From: G963692885 sp964658655
GTDB taxonomy: Bacteria; Acidobacteriota; Terriglobia; Terriglobales; Acidobacteriaceae
Direction of reading: 5' to 3'
Assembly (NCBI GenBank): GCA_964658655.1
Contig: CAZZZL010000008.1
Location: forward strand, 1-64,000
Length of the DNA: 64,000 nt
Below the pieces are notes generated by a model. The model made no database searches, was not told where the DNA came from, and saw nothing but the letters and a program-made list of their open reading frames with translations. Position 1 is the stretch's first letter. Each line of letters starts with the position of its first letter. Shown in pieces: positions 59,841 through 64,000 of this stretch. Made by a program: the position numbers and the translations under genes.

Positions 59841-61121
59841 TCATGGATGCCGCCTTATGGGCCGTATGGCATGTTGCCGGCGAAGGCGGTGGCCACTCTT
59901 TGACATATGCTTGACCGTGCTGAGGGGATGCACGGCGTAGATACTTGCTGGAAGCGGCGGGACACCGGCGACGGACGCGAGAAGGTCGTTGACCATCTGG
60001 AAGAAATTGCCATGAGACGGCCCATGGCCCTCCGTCGCAGCAACGAAGACCCCCGCGTGGCGTGCTGGATTAAGAGCAATATAGGTGGTGAAGCCAGCGC
60101 CACCACCTGTCTTTTCCATCATCATGGACGGACTGCCCGCGTCTCCGATCCTCAACCAGCCAAGACCGATACCGGAAGGTGTACCGGCATGATCGAGGCC
60201 CTGCACGGATGCAAGACTGCCGGGATCGACATAGACCGCGAGATAGCCGGCCGGCTGCGGTGGCAAGCCAGGTATATGCAGCAGGGACTGGAGGAAGCGG
60301 GTCATGTCAGCGGCGGTGGAGTAAAGCCCGCCGCTACCTGCAGACGCCTGCGTGTCGGTGCACGGTCCTTCCTCATCAGCACCACGAAGCAGCCGCGAGC
60401 ACTCATTCTGGTTAGGCGTTAGGGTCGTGTCACGCAGGCCAAGGGGTACCGCAATCTGGCGGCGCAAGAGCTCTTCGTAGCTCTCTCCGGTTACCTTTGT
60501 GAGGGCATCACCGAGAAAATCAAAGCCGACATTCGAATAGCGAGCGGCTGAACCTGCCGGCGTCAACAGTTTTTGATTCGGCAGCCAATTCCAGCGATAG
60601 TCAAATGCCGGAAAGGTGAAATGCGCCGCCAGTGCCGGGTAACTTGCGACCTCGCGCCGCAAGCCGCTCGTATGGGTCGCGAGCTCGCCAAGTGTGACGG
60701 GATTGCTCGCCACGCCGCGAACTGTTTTTAAAGGAACGACCACACCTGCCGGCGCGAACCGTTGAAGCGGGTCACCTAAGTGAAGATCCCCACTCTGGAC
60801 GAGACGCTCAAGTAAGTCGGTGGTAAAAATCTTGGTCAAGGAGCATAGTCGTACAACCGATTGCGGTCCTGGCCGCTGGCTGCTTCCCGGCGAAGTCTCG
60901 CCATAGCTGGTAAAGCTGACTTCACGATCGCGAACGATAACCATCACCATGCCGGTAATGCCGGACTGGCCGGCGATCTCCGCACCACGGGCTTCCACAG
61001 AACTAAGTGGCAGCGGCTGCTGCGCGTGCACCGAACACAGGGAAGATAAGCCGAGAGGCAGCAGTGAGATGAGTCGCAGAAGCCTGCGCTTCCTGAAAAG
61101 ACGACCAATGAATGGGCTCAT
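59841..61121 (-). CDS. Serine hydrolase of the class C beta-lactamase/AmpH family
   Basis: 426 residues with a signal peptide (RLISLLPLGLSSLCSVHAQQ). The active-site motifs of penicillin-recognising enzymes are present: S94-LT-K97 in RLCSLTKIFT, the YxN in ARYSNVGFDFLG, and KTGG in MEKTGGGAGF. The SLTK/YSN/KTG set and length match D-Ala-D-Ala carboxypeptidase/endopeptidase AmpH or esterase relatives rather than a resistance enzyme. It probably acts on peptidoglycan. The C-terminus is basic and extends past the fold. Not evidently part of the glycan regulon. Confidence 0.88.
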   Translation of the reverse strand: MSPFIGRLFRKRRLLRLISLLPLGLSSLCSVHAQQPLPLSSVEARGAEIAGQSGITGMVMVIVRDREVSFTSYGETSPGSSQRPGPQSVVRLCSLTKIFTTDLLERLVQSGDLHLGDPLQRFAPAGVVVPLKTVRGVASNPVTLGELATHTSGLRREVASYPALAAHFTFPAFDYRWNWLPNQKLLTPAGSAARYSNVGFDFLGDALTKVTGESYEELLRRQIAVPLGLRDTTLTPNQNECSRLLRGADEEGPCTDTQASAGSGGLYSTAADMTRFLQSLLHIPGLPPQPAGYLAVYVDPGSLASVQGLDHAGTPSGIGLGWLRIGDAGSPSMMMEKTGGGAGFTTYIALNPARHAGVFVAATEGHGPSHGNFFQMVNDLLASVAGVPPLPASIYAVHPLSTVKHMSKSGHRLRRQHAIRPIRRHP

Positions 61122-61176
61122 GTAGGCATTAGAAATGAAGCAAGCCGTGGCCGCGAATTCGCTGGACCCGAGAGAT

Positions 61177-61215
61177 AAGGCTTTAGCTCTGAAGCCGGGG
61201 CTTGACCCTTAAGCC
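61177..61215. repeat. Dispersed intergenic repeat with GGCTT/AAGCC arms
   Basis: AAGGCTTTAGCTCTGAAGCC followed by GGGGCTTGACCCTTAAGCC. It has two nested inverted repeats (GGCTT...AAGCC twice) and resembles a short intergenic repeat seen in many acidobacterial genomes. One copy only in this window. Confidence 0.4.
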
Positions 61216-61289
61216 ACTTACTGGCGCCCTGACGTTTTGCGCGTTAGGCTTGTGCATCCCACTCTCAATCTTTTTCCGGAGACCGCAAT

Positions 61290-63683
61290 TTGAACACTGA
61301 ACTGTCACGCTTCTTTCGACCTGGCCTCGCTATCGTGATACTGTGCTGCGGAGCTCACTCGAGCGGACAGCGAGTCGCGAGCGAGCAGGGTCTTTCTCGA
61401 GCCGACACTGCGGGCATTCTCAGCCGAAGCAACATTCACCTGGAGCGGCCGAACCTGCTGCCTCGTGAGGCGATGCCACTTGGCAATGGACGACTGGGCG
61501 CTGCTGTCTGGTCGGAAGATGGATTGACAGTTCAACTCAATCGGGTCGACACACTTCCTCATCGCCTGTCACCCGGCCAGGTGCATCTGCCGGGTCTGTC
61601 TACACTGACAAGCGCGAGCGGTTATAGCGGGTTGCTGGACCTTTACAACGGTGAATTTGTAGAGCGTGGAAACGGGATGACTGCGAGAGTCTACCTTGAG
61701 CCTCATTCCGATGTGGTGGTCATTGACGTATCGGGTGCAGATCCTCATCGTTCGCAGAGTGCGAAAATATCGCTCTGGTCTCCGCGCAAACCGCATGTCA
61801 GCATCCATGGCAATCTGGCACTCCTGGCAGAAGCATGGAAGGATGACACTGAACCGGGAGCATCTGGAAGAAGATTCGGCTCACTTGCCGCACTGTCAGT
61901 ACAGGGCAGCAATGTTGTCATCCAGGTTGATGGTCAACTTAGTGCCACTGCGTCATTTTATCCGGACCCTAAAGGACATTTCCGTGTGCTGGTTGCAGCG
62001 CCTCATTTCAACGGTGAGCAAGAGCCAGCGCTTGCGGCAGCACGCGAGCCTAAAGGCATTGGCCTCGAATCACATCGTCTCTGGTGGCATCAGTTCTGGG
62101 AGCATGCCGGGTTGATCCAGGTGAAGTCCAGTGATGGCTGGGGCGAGTACATGGAAAACCTTCGCAACATCTATCTGTTTACGGCTGCGGCCGAGAGCGG
62201 TGGAAGATATCCAGGATCCCAGGCAGGCATCGCGGATCTACTCTCAGCAGTGAAAGATACGCATCAATGGGATCCTGCTGCGTTCTGGCATTGGAATCTA
62301 CGTATGCAGGTTGCCGCGAATATGGGGGCTGGCATTGCTGAAGCCAATACACCGTATTTCAATCTCTATCGCGAAAACCTGGTGAGCATCACCGACTGGA
62401 CGAGGAAACATATGCGAGGTCGTCCCGGTATCTGCGTTCCGGAAACGATGCGTTTCAACGGCCTAGGGATTGAGTATGAATCGTGGGATCCGGCGAAGCC
62501 TGTGCTTGGTATGAATTGTGATGCAGACTCTGCGCCTTATTATAATGCGAGAACAATTTCGACAGGCGCCGAAGTTTCCTTTTGGATATGGCAGCAATAT
62601 CTACAGACAAACGATCGGGCTTTTCTCGAGAAGAACTATCCAGTGATGTCTGCATCGGCACGTTTTCTCCTTGCATATGAAAAGAAGGGCGCCGACGGAC
62701 TTATGCACACGACCCCATCGAATGCTCACGAAACACAATGGGACACACTGGACCCTACTACGGATCTCGTCGCACGTCAGGCGCTTTTCTCGCAGACATT
62801 GCAGGCCGCCAGGCTGCTGCATCAAGACCTGCCGCTTATCACTGAGCTTGATGCAGCGATGAAGGAGATTCCAGCGTTGCCGCGCACGCAGGAAGATATC
62901 CCCCGTTCACTTTTGCCGGAGAGTGCAGACGAACAAGGGCACGACGTGATCGCGGCTTCTTATGATCCGGGCGCGTCACAGCATAACGTGGAAAATATCG
63001 GCCTGGAGGCTGTCTGGCCGTACGGGCTGATCGGCGTTGATTCGCCAATGGAACTGTTGGCGATAAGAACGTTTATGCATCGCCCGTATCCCACTAATCA
63101 GGATTGGAGCTCTGACCCGATCCAGGCGGCACGGCTTGGCCTGAGCGCGGAGGTTCGACAGACATTGATCAAGCTTACCCAGACTTATCAAAAATATCCG
63201 AACGGTATGGCAAGTTGGGGCGGGACGTCAGGCGAATTCTATATTGAGCAGGATGGTGTTGTTGCTACGGCACTACAAGAAGCGGTCGCACAGGATTTTG
63301 ATGGCACGATTCGCATTGCGCGTGGACTGCCCTCGAGCTGGGATGTAGACGGTACGGTTTACCTGAAGAACAATATGAAGTTACATGTTCGCGTTGTTAA
63401 TGGAGTGGTTTGCCTCATGAACATTCGCGCAGGCGCGAAGAGTACATTGAAACTTCAGAACCCATGGCCAGATCAAGAAGTTGACGTCGCAGATAGCTCT
63501 CCATCAGCTGTAGTTCATCATGTAGGCTCTACGCGCGTACTCAGCATAGCCGTGCTGCCAGGCCGGAGCTATGAAGTTCGTCGATCTCATGCTATTCCGA
63601 CAGCGACAAACAAACCCTTTACAACAGCACCACCGGGAAGGGTTCGACAGATCGGAAATAATTCCATTGGACTCAGTAATTGA
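61290..63683 (+). CDS. Secreted GH95/DUF5703-type glycosidase
   Basis: 797 residues; TTG start with GGAG eight bases before, and a signal peptide (PGLAIVILCCGAHSSGQ). The N-terminal domain has the PREAMPLGNGRLGAAVWSED phrase and NRVDTLPHRLSPGQVHLPGL, seen in GH95 alpha-fucosidase-like and DUF5703 proteins; the middle is an (alpha/alpha)6 barrel (WDPAAFWHWNLRMQVAANMG, TTPSNAHETQWDTLDPTTDL). Sugar specificity is not readable; fucose, galactose or another deoxyhexose are possible. Rightward, after the beta-lactamase-like gene; no DeoR motif is seen upstream. Confidence 0.82.
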   Translation: MNTELSRFFRPGLAIVILCCGAHSSGQRVASEQGLSRADTAGILSRSNIHLERPNLLPREAMPLGNGRLGAAVWSEDGLTVQLNRVDTLPHRLSPGQVHLPGLSTLTSASGYSGLLDLYNGEFVERGNGMTARVYLEPHSDVVVIDVSGADPHRSQSAKISLWSPRKPHVSIHGNLALLAEAWKDDTEPGASGRRFGSLAALSVQGSNVVIQVDGQLSATASFYPDPKGHFRVLVAAPHFNGEQEPALAAAREPKGIGLESHRLWWHQFWEHAGLIQVKSSDGWGEYMENLRNIYLFTAAAESGGRYPGSQAGIADLLSAVKDTHQWDPAAFWHWNLRMQVAANMGAGIAEANTPYFNLYRENLVSITDWTRKHMRGRPGICVPETMRFNGLGIEYESWDPAKPVLGMNCDADSAPYYNARTISTGAEVSFWIWQQYLQTNDRAFLEKNYPVMSASARFLLAYEKKGADGLMHTTPSNAHETQWDTLDPTTDLVARQALFSQTLQAARLLHQDLPLITELDAAMKEIPALPRTQEDIPRSLLPESADEQGHDVIAASYDPGASQHNVENIGLEAVWPYGLIGVDSPMELLAIRTFMHRPYPTNQDWSSDPIQAARLGLSAEVRQTLIKLTQTYQKYPNGMASWGGTSGEFYIEQDGVVATALQEAVAQDFDGTIRIARGLPSSWDVDGTVYLKNNMKLHVRVVNGVVCLMNIRAGAKSTLKLQNPWPDQEVDVADSSPSAVVHHVGSTRVLSIAVLPGRSYEVRRSHAIPTATNKPFTTAPPGRVRQIGNNSIGLSN

Positions 63684-63748
63684 TGATCTGACGACTTCCA
63701 TGCCGATGTGGAGTCGCATCGAAGCAACGCGTCCTTTAAACTAGTCGA

Positions 63749-64000
63749 GTGACCCGGACCCGCGTAGCTGCACTCACCCTGACACTAGTTATTCTAAGTC
63801 TCATCATCGGCTGGCGGCTTCGTCGCCCATCGACCGGCTCTGTATCCAGCAGTTCGTCAGCACCCTCGGCTGAGCCTGAGTCACAGCAGTCTGTTGATAC
63901 TGACTTGAAGCCGACATTGGTTTACGCTCACAACTTGATGCTGCGGAAAGGGCCGGAATTTCGTATCTATGTGAGTTGGATACGTGGCCAAATGCGACGA
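63749..64000 (+). CDS. Membrane-anchored protein, 5' end only, unknown
   Basis: An open frame of 84 codons from a GTG runs to the right edge without a stop. It has an N-terminal membrane helix (VAALTLTLVILSLIIGWRLR), a Ser/Pro-rich linker and the start of a globular part (LVYAHNLMLRKGPEFRIYVS). No family recognised. It lies 65 bases after the GH95-type gene on the same strand. Confidence 0.6.
   Translation, partial: MTRTRVAALTLTLVILSLIIGWRLRRPSTGSVSSSSSAPSAEPESQQSVDTDLKPTLVYAHNLMLRKGPEFRIYVSWIRGQMRR

Noticed and set aside
63684..63748. Weak hairpin (GACT-CCA type arms) after the GH95-type gene
   Set aside because: Imperfect stem and no T run, so not called a terminator.
1..64000. Search for tRNA, rRNA, CRISPR, phage or transposase genes
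   Set aside because: Nothing convincing seen on either strand; a tRNA scan would be the decisive check.

Overview
The window reads as chromosome of a GC-rich Gram-negative bacterium of the phylum Acidobacteriota (class Terriglobia, near Granulicella, Edaphobacter or Terriglobus). This is inferred from gene content: hopanoid genes, a complete Tol-Pal locus, an Oar-type TonB-dependent receptor with an N-terminal carboxypeptidase-regulatory domain, many secreted glycoside hydrolases, and a membrane EtfAB:quinone oxidoreductase beside etfAB. Nothing looks phage-like or plasmid-like. I saw no rRNA, tRNA, CRISPR array, transposase or origin.

Layout. 0-5.1 kb: leftward recN, ispH, shc and the first 34 codons of hpnH (cut by the window edge), which couple isoprenoid and hopanoid synthesis. 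5.2-6.1 kb: an AbrB/MazE-type antitoxin with a PIN toxin. 6.1-6.6 kb: an RBBP9-type hydrolase broken by a one-base frameshift. 6.7-12.4 kb: tolQ-tolR-tolA-tolB-pal-cpoB. 12.7-15.6 kb: a two-subunit 2-oxoacid:ferredoxin oxidoreductase. 15.9-18.1 kb: a CDGSH Fe-S protein and a frameshifted M61 peptidase. 18.1-28.5 kb: a fatty-acid module, with acyl-CoA dehydrogenase, etfB, etfA and the quinone oxidoreductase on one side, a TetR regulator, and divergently an acyl-CoA ligase, an alpha/beta hydrolase and an outer-membrane barrel. 28.6-30.7 kb: an isolated cheY-cheX-fliM trio. 30.9-35.4 kb: an exopolysaccharide export operon (Wza-like, outer-membrane barrel, Wzz-like, and a BY-kinase-like ATPase whose P-loop has lost its lysine). 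35.5-43.9 kb: carboxylesterase, an unknown envelope protein, glgX, an MFS transporter and a GH20 hexosaminidase. 44-64 kb: a carbohydrate region with an esterase, a sugar transporter, a ribokinase, GH109, a NagX-like membrane protein, a DeoR regulator, a TonB-dependent receptor, a clan-D glycosidase, an aldose epimerase, a tagatose-bisphosphate aldolase subunit with a large internal deletion, a serine beta-lactamase-like hydrolase and a GH95/DUF5703-type glycosidase.

How it fits together. The right third looks like a locus for host or microbial glycans carrying N-acetylgalactosamine or N-acetylhexosamine: GH109, GH20, a NagX-like protein, a DeoR/AgaR-type regulator and a GatZ/KbaZ relic all point that way. 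A 12-base element, TTGCTTRCGTTT, occurs before three transcription units of this locus and is a good candidate for the DeoR operator. The two frameshifts both fall in short homopolymers, so sequencing error must be excluded before they are called pseudogenes. Start codons were chosen from Shine-Dalgarno sequences, signal peptides and family lengths. All functions are inferred from sequence by eye, with no database search.
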